This document shows, piece by piece, positions 11,300 to 25,379 of a stretch of 64,000 nucleotides of DNA. The notes below the pieces were generated by a model, which was given only the letters and a program-made list of their open reading frames with translations, did not search any database and was not told where the DNA came from. The position numbers were made by a program, and so were the translations under genes. Source of the DNA: Epiperipatus broadwayi (taxonomy: Eukaryota > Onychophora > Udeonychophora > Euonychophora > Peripatidae); contig JAQFVV010012405.1 of NCBI GenBank assembly GCA_028023455.1, forward strand, positions 7,215,334 through 7,279,333, given 5' to 3'. The stretch's first letter is position 1, and each line of letters opens with the position of its first letter.

Positions 11300-13629
11300 G
11301 TTCATTTCAGTGTGTTTCTTTTTATCAGCAGTTTTGTTGGTAAATTGTCATAATAATAAAAATTTGGGTCCCTCCTAACACAGAATGTGATGCAATGGAC
11401 TGGTTCCATAAGTATGGGATCTTGCCCTCCCAAAAATTTTGCTTTAATGGTCACATTATAACTGCATACTGTCAACATGAATAAATATAAATATTGTATT
11501 TATATTTTTACCTCATTTTTCTGTTAGTAAGTTAATCCAAAAGAAAAGAAATTGTAAGTGTAATTAATTTTTGCATAATGATTTCTTTTTTAAAAAATAA
11601 CAGTAATAAAAAATAAAATGTAAATATTAAATGTGACTTTTCCTAGCAAGCATTTTTTTTGTAAACATTTTTTGGGGGTTCCAAAACTACATTTATCAAA
11701 AATATGGGCTGCCATCTTCGTTTACTTAGAAACTCATAAGTACCAATGCAGAAAGCTAAACTTTTAATCAAACTCAAACCAATGATAACTTATCATTAAC
11801 AGTAATAGTCTAAAATTAATAACAAATCACTATCAATTGTTTCTGTGCTAAAAACAAACGTCCCAAGTGTAAAACAACACAAACACTTGTAAAACAATTC
11901 TAAATAAAATTCCATCTATTCTTAAAATGAAACTTGATTTAATAAATAGAACTTTTTTCTATGGGTCTTCTTGGGATTGTAGATAAAATATTGTTTATAA
12001 CATATTTGCATTTTGCTTTATTTTATGCATAAGCAGTCTGCTTTTACAGAAAACCCAATTAGTTTAGGTTATTATAATAGAATGGTATTCTGGGAGCTCA
12101 TAACAAATTCAATTGCCAAAAGTGATACAGTTGGCCTGCAATGTTCCTGAAATCTGTCACTCTATCACAGATCCAAATCTTGCAGCAAGTATTTGTAATG
12201 ATAAACAGGTGTGGGGTGTTTTGTATATATATATATATATTTAGCCAATCATAATTGCAGATTTTCACTACCTTTCTAAGTAAGCAATTGTAAATCTATA
12301 ATATCCTAAGCAATCACTCAGCTTTAAATAATCAGACTGTTTTTCTCTTCCTCCACCTCCACTACCATTTCATATAATGCCACCATCATTGGCTGGGCCA
12401 TAAACATGCAAGAACTATTGGACATGAATTCTATTTAAATATTTTGAATTTAATAAATAAATCTCATACATGTTTTCAGCCAATGACACTACACACCTAC
12501 CATTCTGGCAGAACTTTTGTTTTTCATTTATAAGTTCCTCGTGGATAAGCCAATATGATCACTAAACATGTATTAATTAAATTGTAATGTAAGCAATTTT
12601 TAGTTCATAATCTAATATCCAGCTAAAACTTTTTGACTATGCCAATATTTCTAGGATTCTATCAGGTGTAAATTTCTGAGCTGTATGATAGAAATAGTTT
12701 TCTTGAAATATATATATTGTGACAATATATTTATGCTCATAGGGTTAAATATGCATTATAATAATTAAGTAATGAAAATTTTTTTTTAAATAAGATGAAT
12801 ATCTTGTCCCAAGTGAAATTTATTGTGATTAAGTTGTATAAATATTAGTTAAATGTTTATAATTGTCAATAAAACAATTTTTTAAATATGCTTTATTAAT
12901 AATCATTTAAGAAGTATTACATAGTTTGTTTATAGATATCTAGAATTTTGATTTAGCACTCAAAACTCGATTAAATATTAAATTAAAGTATACTGTTCAT
13001 AGATGATTTCCAGTTATGGTTTATTAAATTTGCTAAAGTTTTATTTTTAGTTTGTTTAGAAGTAAAATGCCTTTTAAAATAATATTTAATGAAGTGTTAC
13101 TTATTTAGGTAATATTTGAGTAAAAAATAGAGTTTTGGATTTGATAAATTTTTTAATTAGTTTAATTTTATTTTATGTGATTATTATGTTTAAAATAGGT
13201 TATTTTCTGGAATATGTGTGTGTAATATTTGAGTGCATATATAAAGAAGAGCAGGAATTTAAAGGTTATTAGTGAAAGGGTTAATTATTAAAAATAATAA
13301 TAACTTATACTTTATAAGACTATTGAATAATAATGATAATATCAAGGGAAACTCTTAGATAAACTAAAGATAATAAGTGTTTTAAATATTGTTTTATTAA
13401 ACTAAATAATTTTTCTTAATGATAATTATTCAACTGTCTGGACATAACATGTTTAGGCTGTTTTTAATTAGAAAGGTCAAAGTTGAAACAATTAAAAGGT
13501 CATAGTAATGCTAGTGTTTAAATGTTCTGCCTCCATTACTTCACATTCGATTAAATAATCACATGTCATATCATAGAGACTGTGGCAAAATCTACAAATA
13601 TACACAGGGGTATAAAAAGAATATATATA
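11300..13629. other. AT-rich non-coding stretch
   Basis: No gene or recognisable element is seen. A short (TA)n tract lies near 12223-12240. Open frames here are short and without domains. Confidence 0.5.
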
Positions 13630-14703
13630 CACCTGGGTCTCTTTTTACATGGACTTATTTAACATGATTTTGAAGTTATGTGATTCGTGTTTCACCGGAA
13701 GTCGAACTCCGATATTGCGCTATTACTTTAAATAATAAATTTTGCGCACTTACGTTATATTGAAAGTAATAGCACATTATTGGTATTCGACTTTCAACTT
13801 AGTAATTTCAATATTTTCAGTGCTTTATAATAGTAAGATTTTATGCAATAATGAAATTAAAATCATGATTTCCACATTCATTTTATGTATACATACATTA
13901 AATTTTACAAGATTATAATGTAAATTTGTTCAAACATTGTGCGTGTTAATTTTGCATTTTAAATCACATTCTGTTTTTGCTTTTTAAAAAAGAACGTAAT
14001 CAATTATTAATCATTTAGTGTCCACAAGTTTATTTTTAAAAGGTCAGTAATAGCAGTGGGCACAATTAAATTTAACAATTAAAAATTAAAATCTGATTTT
14101 TAATTGTAATTAACAATTTAAAAATTACTTATGGCGACTTGAAATAATGTGATGTGAAATTTGATTTTTAAACGGAATTGAAAATTAAAGACAAAAATAA
14201 GAATTTAATTTTTAGTTGTTAGTTTCATAAACAATTAATAAAATCATCGTCTCAAAGATTAATTACTAATTACGTTGTCACCAGAAAACCATTGACACAA
14301 CATGAGTGTGAAGTTGGCACTAGTTGTTTGCAAACGAATGTGTTTTTCAGAAAATAGCTATAATAATTAAAATGTGTATAAAAAAATGTAAATTACTGTA
14401 CTGTAAATTATGCATAAAAATATATTATTTTGAATAAAATTAAATATTATAGTTTAAAAAAGTTTGACTTGTATCAATTTTTTTCAAATTTGAAATTTTT
14501 TATTAGTCATATTTTATTTCATTATTTTTTTTTTGCACGAATTTTAAAATAATTTTACATTGGTGCTTTGCTTTTATGCGAATTTTGAAAAATCACAGCC
14601 CGCATTCCCTTTTTTTCAATGTAAGTTATGTCTATTTTTGCACGATTTCGTTTGCACGTGTTTTCTGAGGAACCTATCTATCGCATAAAATGAGACCCAG
14701 GTG
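13630..14703. mobile_element. non-autonomous Tc1/mariner/pogo-like element, TA-flanked
   Basis: The element opens with CACCTGGGTCTC at 13630 and closes with GAGACCCAGGTG at 14703, a perfect 12-bp terminal inverted repeat that continues imperfectly inward. TA sits on both sides, as expected for this superfamily. Subterminal GATTCGTGTTTCACC and CGATTTCGTTTGCACG recall pogo/Tigger-like ends. There is no transposase frame in its 1074 bp, so it depended on another element. The middle is AT-rich with small inverted segments. Confidence 0.75.
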
Positions 14704-17090
14704 TATATATAAAGGAAATGTGAATCAAAATTATAGGAAAATGGAGAAGGAAAAAAGGAGGAAAGAAAGGAAAGAAATAGTTTTAACAATGAAATTAATT
14801 AGTTTTTTTATCCTTATTACTTTATAAGTTAAGTAATTTAAATGGCGGGATGAAAAACTAGTTATCCTTGTGCTATTGTTATTCTGCAGTGCATGTCCAA
14901 CTATGCATCAAATAATAATCACTAAAGAAAATGTTGAATTTGTGATATTTTCAAAGAATGCAAACTTTGTACTGTTTCAAAATAAATTGTAAAGATGTTG
15001 GTATGAAAAGCTACCAGAAGTCAATAAAGCATCGGCAGATGAGTATTCACTTTATCTTATTATGAATATTGTTAATTAATTGAACTATTTGACTATTGAT
15101 TACTAATTTTAATATTCATAGTATATAATTTTGGACCTGACACCATTACTATATCTTCATGAAAATAGACTGTAAGACAAATAAGTTAAATAAAACATTC
15201 TTGATTAAAGACCTTCTCAAGTTTGCTTATTAAATAAATTTTATAGTAGTATTTTTTTTGAATGAGAAGAAAATTAAAAGAATGAATTACTTTAAAGCTT
15301 CATCCAATATTAAAGGCAAGACAGAACCCAGTGGTTATCAAATACTTTCTGTAATAATGACAGAAGAAAAACCATTATAATTTACTTCTTCCATAGATTA
15401 AATAAAAGTTTATTTATATGTTTTTCAATCAATGCTGATAAAATAATAACTTATTATGACTATTATAACTAATTAAGTATCCATAATTAGTCCAATCATG
15501 GATTTCTGTTTTATTTTATGACTGAATAAAAGAAGAGGGCAATTTAAATCCTTGTCATGTCTAAAAGATAATAAAATAATGCTCAAACTTACTATAATGG
15601 AACCGTTTCACTGTTCATTAATTGTTGAAATCTGCTCCTGGCTTCACCAACACATTGTTTTCATGAATGTTATTGTAACGCAAATAATATTTTAAGAAAT
15701 TCCTAATATGACTCTTACCTGTGTTTCCTCCTAGTCATTATAATGAAAGACTGGTATAATATTTCTCTTAAGAAGAAAAAAGAGATCCCTTACTAAAGGG
15801 ATTTATTCTCAGTATAACTGAAAAGAACTTTAATCTTTTCAATTGCTGGCTAAAATGATTATAGTGTATATAAATGTGTTTCATATATTTAAAATTTATT
15901 TTTGTATTAAATAATTGTAATCTTATATTTTACACCTGTGTTATTAATATGCTTCACATGGTATTACGGGAATATTTATAATAGTTTATGTTGCCCAAAG
16001 ATTTGGTAAGAAACAGAAATTAGGTGAAGATTTTTAAAATGAAATATATCCAGGTAAATATTTCATTTCGATAATTATCGAGAATTCTTTGAATTAATAT
16101 TTGATAAAATATAATGAATTGTCACACTAGGGTAAAACAGCTTTTATATTTGGATATGTGTGAACATTTAGAGTGTCTGAGAGTCAGTGCATGAAATGTA
16201 GATAACATATCAAATTATAAAATGTAGTTTTATAATACTATCATGTTTGTGAATTCACGTACATTAATAAATTGGATAAATGTCTTATTATACATATGAA
16301 AGTGTGTGCAAGTGATTACATATTATTAATGCTATTATTATATTTATGTCTTGCTTGATATTTTTTTGCATATGTTCAGCACTGCCTGCACCTAGATACT
16401 GGGTGTTTATCCATATATTATTTAAAATCCACCATGTCTATATTGCCATACTTAAAGATATTATTGAGTATTTAAGGGCATTTTCAAGACATATTTATTT
16501 TAAGGTTAGTCATGAGCTATTGCAATTTAATGTTAAACAATTATTGAATCATAGTATGTAGATTATATCTATTTTCTCGGTCCTCATAGCTGTCAAGAAT
16601 ATCATAAGAGTGTATTTATAATTTACATAATGTGTTATCTTAGCAATGTAAGAACAAGAATTTTTACTGGCTTGAGACGTTATTAATATTATTAAGTAGT
16701 AATATAAGAATAATGTCCTAATATAGACATGCATACTTGTTGTTTTATCTTTAGTGCATAATAGTTGGAAAATTGTGTTTGATGATGATGATAATAATAA
16801 TGATGATGATGATGAGAACTTAATAATTAATGTAAAGACAATTGTTATAATTTTGTAAAGTTACATCATGGGGGTGCCTGTTGTAAAATTGTATTAATAT
16901 TTTGTTAATTTAATTTGTTAAATTAAATTTTTTTTTTTTTTAATATTCATTATGATAAATCGTATATATTTTATTTATACTGTAAATAAATATGTTATTT
17001 ATTAAGATACATTTCTGTTTTTGTTGTCATTCTTCTTGCACTCATTAACCAGAAAATTTTCTATAATTAAGTTTTATTTATTTATTTTCA
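14704..17090. other. AT-rich non-coding stretch with small microsatellite
   Basis: No gene is recognised. A GATGAT/AATAAT tract lies at about 16778-16815 and could be either a microsatellite or a leftover RTE 3' tail; no RTE coding sequence is next to it. Confidence 0.5.
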
Positions 17091-17219
17091 AAAGTAACCT
17101 TTATTAATCAAAAGATTACAAAAAAATATCGGAGGATTACAAAGTGTTCAATGTTACAAACAAAACAATTATTGACTAGGCATATGTTTGATAACAAATA
17201 TATCCATAAAAGGGTTAAT

Positions 17220-17680
17220 ATAATTTTGCTTAATGTGTATCTATACATGGACGAGCACAGATCTGCACTGCCCCAAAACAATCCATCAAGGGGGCGCAGC
17301 AGCCCATCAGAGCGGAAAAGGTTCTGAAAACTTTGACCCTGTACCCTCCCGGCAGGTTTTCCAGGTAGCGGCAATAATCATCACCAGATTGCACCCATAA
17401 ACCAGACCCCCAATGACCGCCATCATCAACCCCTGTGGAAGAAATGAAGAATGCAGACCCGTGCTCGCAAATATTACAACAAAACTCTATTACTGTTACA
17501 AATATGATATTTCTAGCTGGAGTGTCTAGCATCCATTGATATCATCTTTCACACTGAGATCAATGAAGCTGAACATCTGCCCTTAATCATTGTCAAACTC
17601 CTGTGTCTGCAAATGTTCACAACAGCTGTTCAACCCAGCAATCAAAGTTCTTCAGGGTTCACAGTGATTTTTATTTATTG
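17220..17680. other. unidentified patch richer in G and C
   Basis: 17230-17532 is open on the minus strand (100 codons, with GGHWGSGLWVQSGDDYCRY-like content), and GC is well above the surroundings. I do not recognise the peptide and see no splice signals or partner exons. It could be a fragment of an unlisted transposon, a conserved non-coding piece or a decayed exon. It does not recur elsewhere in the window. Confidence 0.3.
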
Positions 17681-17689
17681 ATACTAATT

Positions 17690-19550
17690 GGATCCTGCTT
17701 CTTTTGATTGAATTTCAGGTCTTGATTAGTAATCAATGATTCAAGTATAATCCAAAAGTTTGTTGTTTAACCTTGGAAAATTCTCAATAATTATTGCTTA
17801 AAAGAGTATGAATAATTTGCAGCTTCAAGGTCTGAAACATCATTTGTAGTCATTTTTGTCTTTGAATTATTATTTTTTAGCTCAGAAATCACTTCATTGT
17901 AATTCTGTGTTGATTTGAAATTTTTTATTTTTTTGTGGCCCCCAATCCACCGGAAGGGTTGTAATAACTTCTGTTCTGATCATCTGAGAAACCCGATTTT
18001 TGTGCAGGGAGATAGCCTAGGTTATTTTCTATAATGTTCAATTTTAAAATTGAGATCGAATTAACATTTAAAACTTGTTTAACACTGCTAAAATCTGATG
18101 CAAAGATAAATTTCCTAAACCATCATTGTTAACATATTATATTCCACGTTTTCTACGAGATAATTTGACGTCCAAATGAATTTCCTATTTATTCTATCAA
18201 TAAAATTAGGATTTCTAGTGTCTATTCGTTTTAGAATTATTTGGTTTCATTTAAAATTATTTTTAAAAGGTTTATAATATTCTAATGATTCTAAGAATTA
18301 CTTAAGCTAGCTTTTGTCTATTTCTAATGGCATCCATTTGCATAAAACGGAATGATAGATAATTTCAATTATCATTGAATGAAAACTGTTCCAAAACTTC
18401 TTCTAAAGATGAAAAAACATTGAAACAGATATTCACTTACATTTTGGTAAATAGGAAGCCTGAAACAATGAAAACTGGAGTCCTAGGCTTCCTCTAGTGG
18501 ACTTATGCACTATTTTATAAGAGTATGCTTTTAATGGTCACATATAATTATTATTTGATCTACTTACCATTCATTTCACCTGCATTTTGGCAGGTCAGAT
18601 GCTTCATTAATTACCATTTACTTATGTTTTTGTAATGCTGTGGTTAGCATAAAATGTGCCCTCTCTACCCATTGCATTATTTCATCTAAATACAATTATT
18701 ATAAATTTGTTTATTTATAAGATTATAATCGATATACTTAAGTGTTGTATAAATAAAATATTTATTTAGGAATAAAATTCACAATACTTTAAAGAATGTT
18801 TTGTATGCTAATATTTAGAATTTTAAGATACGTTATAATATGTACCTGAAAGAAGAAGTTTCAAACCCATTATTGCAACCGGATGTCATATTTTATTAAA
18901 ATAATAATTATTATTATAATCAGTAATTATATTAATTATATAATAAGAAAGAACCTGAGATTTGGATTTTGAAGTAAATGCATTTGATAGATTTATTTGT
19001 AGTTGGCTTTTTGCTGTTCTCTATCTACATTGGAAAGTTACAATTGGTGGCTTTTCGAATCAAGATGGTGTGACCTTTGTTTGGTTTGTGTTCAGTGACT
19101 GTTTGATAAATTACAATTTATATAATGAGAGAGAAATGGCTTGAATGTTTAACTGAATATCAGCTTAATTAATATATGGTTTATTGATTAATTATCCAAG
19201 TACTGTCAATATACTTCAGCCCACTTATTAGATTGCTATGCAAATAATCATTCTGTATTGGCATAGCAATATAATTAGTACAATAGTGCTAATATATATA
19301 TATAGTATGGAGTTTTGTGGATAAACCTGGTGTGATGGCACTCATTATTATCAATCTCAATTACTACAAAATTTTAATATTAAATATAAAAGAATGAGCA
19401 TGAGAGATCAACATAGAGCAAACTATAGGATTATGAGCATTACACAAAAGTAAAATCATTCTTCATCATGAATTATCACAGTCAATCATGTGACTGGATT
19501 TGAAATTGGTTCACTATAGACCAAGCTAATTACTTAGTTTTTGCCAAACT
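17690..19550. other. AT-rich non-coding stretch
   Basis: I see no gene, RNA or repeat family member that I can support. Short open frames, such as one at 18962-19144, lack recognisable motifs. Confidence 0.5.
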
Positions 19551-19554
19551 TAGG

Positions 19555-19760
19555 GCTGCAATACAACATAATCATTTGCATGCACAAACTTAAGTGCTAA
19601 TTCATAAGAATATAACAATTAAAATAATAATGTTGGGATACTAAACATCTGATCATCATCAGTGCATTCTGGTCACATAGTATCATTAATATCTGGCCAA
19701 CTAGAAGCTTAATTTCTAAATAATTAAATTGAAATCTAATGCATAAACTTTAAAGGATAG
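19555..19760 (-). repeat. dispersed repeat, family F, minus copy
   Basis: Its reverse complement matches 25380-25560: GTGACCAG then TGATGATGATCAG then TCCCAACATT, followed by TATTCTTATGAAT, GCACTTAAGTT and GTGCATGCAAAT. It is a diverged, otherwise unclassified element of at least 200 bp with no coding content. Confidence 0.65.
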
Positions 19761-20220
19761 CCTTTTGAACCAATCAGGATCATCATCTGCTGGATGTACA
19801 TAAACACTACATATCAACCACTTTTACATAACAAACCATTACACCTGAATCTAGCTTAGGAACAAAAACTATAACTGTTACTGTGAGCAAGAGATATAAT
19901 CCTAACATATAATGTTTAAATCTATTATAGGATTAATTAAATTTACTGGAACAATTTTAACAATGAAATATCAATTTATTAATAATAATTAAAATGAAAT
20001 TAAAGTTTGCTGAGTATGCCATAAATATAAGTTTAGCATTCTGATTTTGATTCACATAAAAAAAAGTTATTACACTATGATTTACAATTATATCAATACA
20101 TAAAACACCTTTAAATAAGCACACAGACATGTGGTACAATAATTTATGAATATATTTGAACTGTTATAAACCTATAAATGAAATTCATTTTTATAATATA
20201 TAATTAATGACTGATTTAAC

Positions 20221-20421
20221 ATATATGTATATGCCATACAATATTGCCACTCTGTGCCAACCAGAGTAATCAATGAATGCCAGAAGGCTTGTGCATAAAA
20301 TCCCTATCTAATGCCTACTCATCCAATATCTCCAGACTAGATATTGTATGGATAGTTTTGCTTTGTTCAAAAACAATTATGTGCTAGTATAAGATAGTGA
20401 TCATGTGATATATGTATATGC
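20221..20421 (+). mobile_element. hairpin family A copy with 14-bp target duplication
   Basis: ATATATGTATATGC lies at 20221-20234 and 20408-20421, bounding 173 bp. The insert begins inside the family at CATACAATATTGCC and ends at GTGATCATGTG near the normal outer end. The internal arm is shortened: the sequence jumps from CCAGACTAG straight to ATTGTATGGATAG, so most of the second arm is missing. Confidence 0.85.
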
Positions 20422-22005
20422 ACATAAAAATGTGTCCCCACGCTGGTGTTTATAAGAAAATAAACCTAATAAACCATATATTTTCTTAATACACAATTAA
20501 CTAAATATAAAAAACATAAAATGCACACATATGTAAGCACTCAGATGTGTTGCATAATAAAAATTAATGTTTGAATTATCATAGACTTATAAAAAACATT
20601 TAAGAAGGTCTAAATAAATTAATATTGTATTCTGATTTTGAATTTAAAAACAAGCACATTTTTGATAACTGTAAAAATTTCTATTATCTATTTTTGAAAT
20701 CGTTTAATTAATTCTCTATCTAAGTAGAAACATGTAGATCATAACTTTGGTAAAATTTCAAAGTTGCTTTTGAAAGGATTAGTGATCTTTTTGAAAAGAT
20801 AAGAAAGAAAACACTGTTGTTAATTAAATGAGTTTTACCCCCATAATTTAAGATGATAAAAGAAGTTGCTAAAAAGATTAATTTAATCTGGAATTTAGTT
20901 TTTGAGTTTGGCTAACAGTTTGTTGGTAACAGTAACAGAGAGTGGCAGCAATTTAGCTGGCCAAATTGGCCAGCTGTAAGCTTGGATTTAATATTTTTGA
21001 GAAGCAGTTGGCTACTAGGTAGATACAAAGTTGGCTAAAATACTTTGTGTAGTTAGCTGTAGTAGTTGGTAGCTGTTTCAAAACATATAGTAGAGAGCTG
21101 GCCAGAAGAGACATCTAGCAGAGTTACACAGAAAACTACCATGAGGATGTAAGAATTGAAGGAAGCAGCTGCTCTACAGTTCAATGGTGAAATTTAAATT
21201 CACATGGAGGAAAAGGGTCAGCTTCCTTGTAATTTATAGCTACAAATGTATTCTGAGAAAACAGCTAACTTGCCTGGAACAATATTAGATGTAAGGAAGA
21301 ATGCCAATCATACCTGAATTATGCTTCCTTGATGATGACAAGCCAATTTACCAGATTGCCCAAGAGAAACCATCAGTTGATGAAGTAATTATACATATGG
21401 TTATGTATCTATACACAGAGAAGCACAGATAAATGTTTATATAAAAGTGAGTTTTTAAATAATTCATTTAAAAGACATTTTAAAATACTATATTTAATTT
21501 AAAGACATTATGATTAGTTAAATGTGACCTGTGTTGGTGATATATATATTAAAGAAATTGTTTTAATATTCCTTAAAATGACATTTTAACCTATAATTTA
21601 ATGTAGAACAAATGAATAATTTTCTTGAGTCACATGTATAAAATAAAGGAGCAATCCACAGATGATTTTCTATATATTATTGATGAAATTATTTTTGTAG
21701 ATCCCTAAAAATGACATTTTAAAATCACCAGCAAATAATGACATTTTAAAAATATCAGCAAATAAATTTGCTTGGATTAAAAATCTAGACTTTATATTTT
21801 ATTGACTTTATATTTTTAAAAGAAAAAAAAAGTTGATAATACTTTTTTTTAAAGAAAAGGGAAACTTATAAACTGATATTTTAAAAACAAAACAACTGCA
21901 AACTATTATGATAGAATTTGATTCATATCTATATTTTTGTATACATACTGTGATGAGCGCACATACTGTGGTCACACATGTACCTACCAAAACATCCACA
22001 AATTA
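20422..22005. other. AT-rich non-coding stretch with a short perfect palindrome
   Basis: No gene is seen. AGCTGGCCAAATTGGCCAGCT at 20955-20975 is a perfect 21-base palindrome in an otherwise asymmetric area with several GCTGGCC or TTGGC words. Short repeats of AAATGACATTTTA-type occur at 21580-21750. Confidence 0.5.
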
Positions 22006-22009
22006 GAAA

Positions 22010-23060
22010 TGTTAGGGTTGGAAAGAAATAAATAAGAAAGAAAAAACGAGCTTGGAAATTAACAAAACCAAGAAATGTTGAAAATTAGCACAACAAAGAG
22101 AAAGAGAGGGAACTAGAGTTAACAAGATCATTATCTTTTGCTAGTCAAAGTCCGAGGTTTGATAAAAGTAAATATTAAATTATAATACTACCAGCATACG
22201 GTAGGAAAGTTAAAGTAGTAAAGAAACATAAATAAAACATGTAGTAAAATATGATTTAGGAAAAGTAAAGTTAAAAAAAAAAAGGGGGGGGAAAGAAAAA
22301 ACTTCGATAGTGCGGAAAGAAAAACCTAGAAAATTAATATGTTCGAAAAGATAAGAATCTGGGCTTCAAAGTACACCTTTGACGATAAACGAAATGCGGG
22401 TTTTATGGAGTAGAGTTAAAGCAAGAATTAGATAAAAAATAAATGATTATTAAAATGTAAATAAGAAATAAAGAAAAACATGCGTTAAAATTTGTGTAAG
22501 TAATCAAAGAAAAAAATGTAGTGCTATAAAATCATATAAAATAAAGTTACATATGGCCGAAGGCATAACATGGGAGGTGTCAACAACAAGTGGAAACAAA
22601 GAATCTAAAGGACAAAGACCATTGGAATGTTTTAATTAAAAAAAAAAAAGAAAAAATTAGGTGGAGAGCTAAGGAGATTAAAGGAGAGATTAGAGCTTGA
22701 GACTTCGAGTCGACAAGGTGAAAAAATCGCGGCTCCAAGAATCAGCCGATATAGCTAACCAACATGACTTTTACCGTCGATATCTCATATAGTATGACTG
22801 GCTAAGGCCATCATGATCGCGGTCAATCCGGACTTCTGTACCAATGGTTCTGCAATAATGTAACAGCTACGGTGGTAACGCCTGCCTATGGACTCCTGTA
22901 GTGGCCTGACCTGTGATGCCTCGTCCTCCATGCCTTATTAACCAAGAAGCTACATCCCGCCAAATATAAGCTACGACCGTCCCTCCTAAAGAAGTGGGTA
23001 ATCCACGTGACGGTCGACAACACGTCGGAATGAACTCAAAGACTAAACCCTAGGTAACTT
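22010..23060. other. unidentified purine-rich and GC-enriched block
   Basis: 22010-22700 is strongly purine-rich on the plus strand with homopolymers (A11 and G8 near 22275-22290). 22700-23040 is far richer in G and C than its surroundings, with words such as GATCGCGGTCAATCC and CCACGTGACGGTCGAC. I recognise no protein or RNA in it. An LTR or leader of a decayed retroelement is possible, but no terminal repeats were found. Confidence 0.3.
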
Positions 23061-23404
23061 AAATATTATTTTATATATCGTCAAATGTGCACATAAATTC
23101 CATAGACAATGGCCAAATGCCTTTCATGAATGGTAATGACATTCTTTTGATAGACAGCTAGGCTAACGAGTTATAAATGTGACAGCATTTATAATGATTT
23201 CAAGTATTTATTTATAAGAATTTCAAGTATTTGTTTCCTTATAGCACTATAGAATATAATATGTTTAATTTTATGTTAATGTTTCTTATATCTTTTATTA
23301 TCAAATTATTTGTTAGTATTAAAAATATATTAATTTATTTAAATCTGTCTTGTCTCGTTCTTCGCCACTCCACAAAATAGTCTAATACTGGGAGGGTAGA
23401 AATA

Positions 23405-23680
23405 TTATTTCATTTTTTTTTGCATTCTTTTAGTTATGAGATTAACACGTGAAACGTTGATGGTGCAGGATTTTATCCTGTAAAATTTATAAATTAGCCA
23501 AGCGCTGTAATTGTAATATCTTACAGCAGCCGGGAGAAAGTTGATCGGGAAAAATAATCTGGAGGTTATATCAGTATAGCGTACAGATTCGGTCAAGTAC
23601 GGAAATCGGCTCGTCTGTTTCCGTATTTCTCTCTGCTTGAGGTAGCGAAAGGTGGACGATTTTGAATAATAATTCCCCAT
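23405..23680 (-). pseudogene. possible C-terminal scrap of a non-LTR retrotransposon
   Basis: A 91-codon minus-strand frame contains RYTDITSRLFFPINFLPAAVRYYN. Many LINE proteins end with a basic segment then SFFP, then an invariant-like RxWN or RxYN motif, and this resembles that pattern. The local GC is higher than background. No reverse transcriptase sequence is adjacent, so this is a weak assignment. Confidence 0.3.
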
Positions 23681-24239
23681 TACATATATAAGTGAAAGGG
23701 AAGTTGGAGCTTTTCGATTGTCCCGTGCCCATTATAATACATATATGTGTGAATTTTTTATACTTTCAATATTGAATTAAATAGGAAAAATACTATTATT
23801 GTGACAAATTAAAATATAGGATATAAATGCCAGTGTGCACATAGATTCCTATGTGCACAACATATATGTTAAATCAAGAATTAATTATGTATTGTAAAAT
23901 TAATAATTATATTTTGACAAAAATGAAATATATGTAATAGTCATCAGTGTGTGCCTGAAATTCAACATGCATAAACATGTATGTAAAATTTTAATCATTT
24001 ATAGTATTTTTATACAACTGAAAAGTTTAATCATGTATTTATTATTTTATGATACTTGAAATATAGTCATCAAATGTGCTGCACTCTGTATATATATGTG
24101 TGTGTGTGCGCGTGTGTGTCAAATAAACACATTTAGGTAAAAATTAATATAATTCTATTATTTTGATAAATTTAAATATATTATGTAAATAAATTAATAT
24201 ATCCCATTGATATGCAGATATATATATATATATATATAT

Positions 24240-24685
24240 ATGATAAACAAAAACAAGTTAAAAAATTTTTAACCTGCCTATAGCTTGCATTTTATGATCA
24301 CAGATGGAGCTTTACCAATAGCTCATCAAGCTTGTTTACAAAAAATGCCGAGAGAGAATCGAAATTTCAATATCTTTTTCAAATTGTCCCCAACCTTTAA
24401 ACCATGGTTTCAAGCGAATTGGCTTTCATCAGTAAATGGTAGGGGGACTAAAAACTAGATCTAAAACCCCAACTCTACTGAACAGCATATATGTAAACTG
24501 TTCCTATCAGCTTGAAAGCACGAATTTTTTAGATACATAAATATCTTAAAATCCAGCTAAACAAACTAGATAGCTATATGGGTCTGAAATCAGTTCAGTT
24601 TTACCACATAGTAGAAAGGTTCTGCAATCTATATCATTGCTAAAACCTTCAAAGGTACATTTATGATAAACAAAAACAAGTTAAA
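24240..24685. mobile_element. 400-bp insert with 23-bp direct repeats
   Basis: The 23-bp block starting ATGATAAACAAAAACAAG is present exactly at 24240-24262 and 24663-24685, with (TA)n on the outer sides. The 400-bp insert contains TTGTCCCCAACC, CCATGGTTTCAAG and CTTTCATCAGTAAATGG, shared with 553-645 and 25790-25860, so it belongs to a dispersed family. A duplication this long is more typical of LINE-type insertion than of DNA transposons. Confidence 0.65.
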
Positions 24686-25379
24686 TATATATATATATAT
24701 GCATTTTGAGTAAATCTATTAGTACATATATGTAAACCTATGTATTTTATATTATTTAAACATGTCAACTAAAAATGTTTATTTTGTAACAAGTCAAATA
24801 TGTTAAGAAATTACATACACATGTATGTGTGTATATAGATCAATGCTTGTCAAGTATAACACAAGTAAATTTTAATTATTTTATTTTATTATTAAATGTC
24901 AATTCAAACATGTTCATTTTACATGAAGCCACATGCCTGTGTGCTAAATGAGTTTTAAGTAAACCTAATGGAACATATATGTAAACCACAATATAATAAC
25001 TTGAGTTGTGTTTAGGAATTTTGTAAATCACAAATGTAATATTTTTATTGTACATTAATCAAAAACATGAGACTTAATTTCTATGTACAGCCATATTCTA
25101 TAGACCTTAATTTCATTTTTTTGGCTATTGTTATTAATAAACTTGTATTCAATTGTTAAAATTTTTCCAGTGGCTTAATTCTCAAGTTTACAATATTATA
25201 CATTCCACATCATCTTTTGGTCACAGTACAATAATAGAGATTGTGTTCTCTGAACTAGATTCAAGCATAATGGTCTGATATATTAATGGGGATGTATTTT
25301 AGTGCAGAGGCATTCAGTTGCTAAAGGACCTGTTGGCACAAAGAGTATATTCTTCAAAGTTCATGCATTATATTTTATT

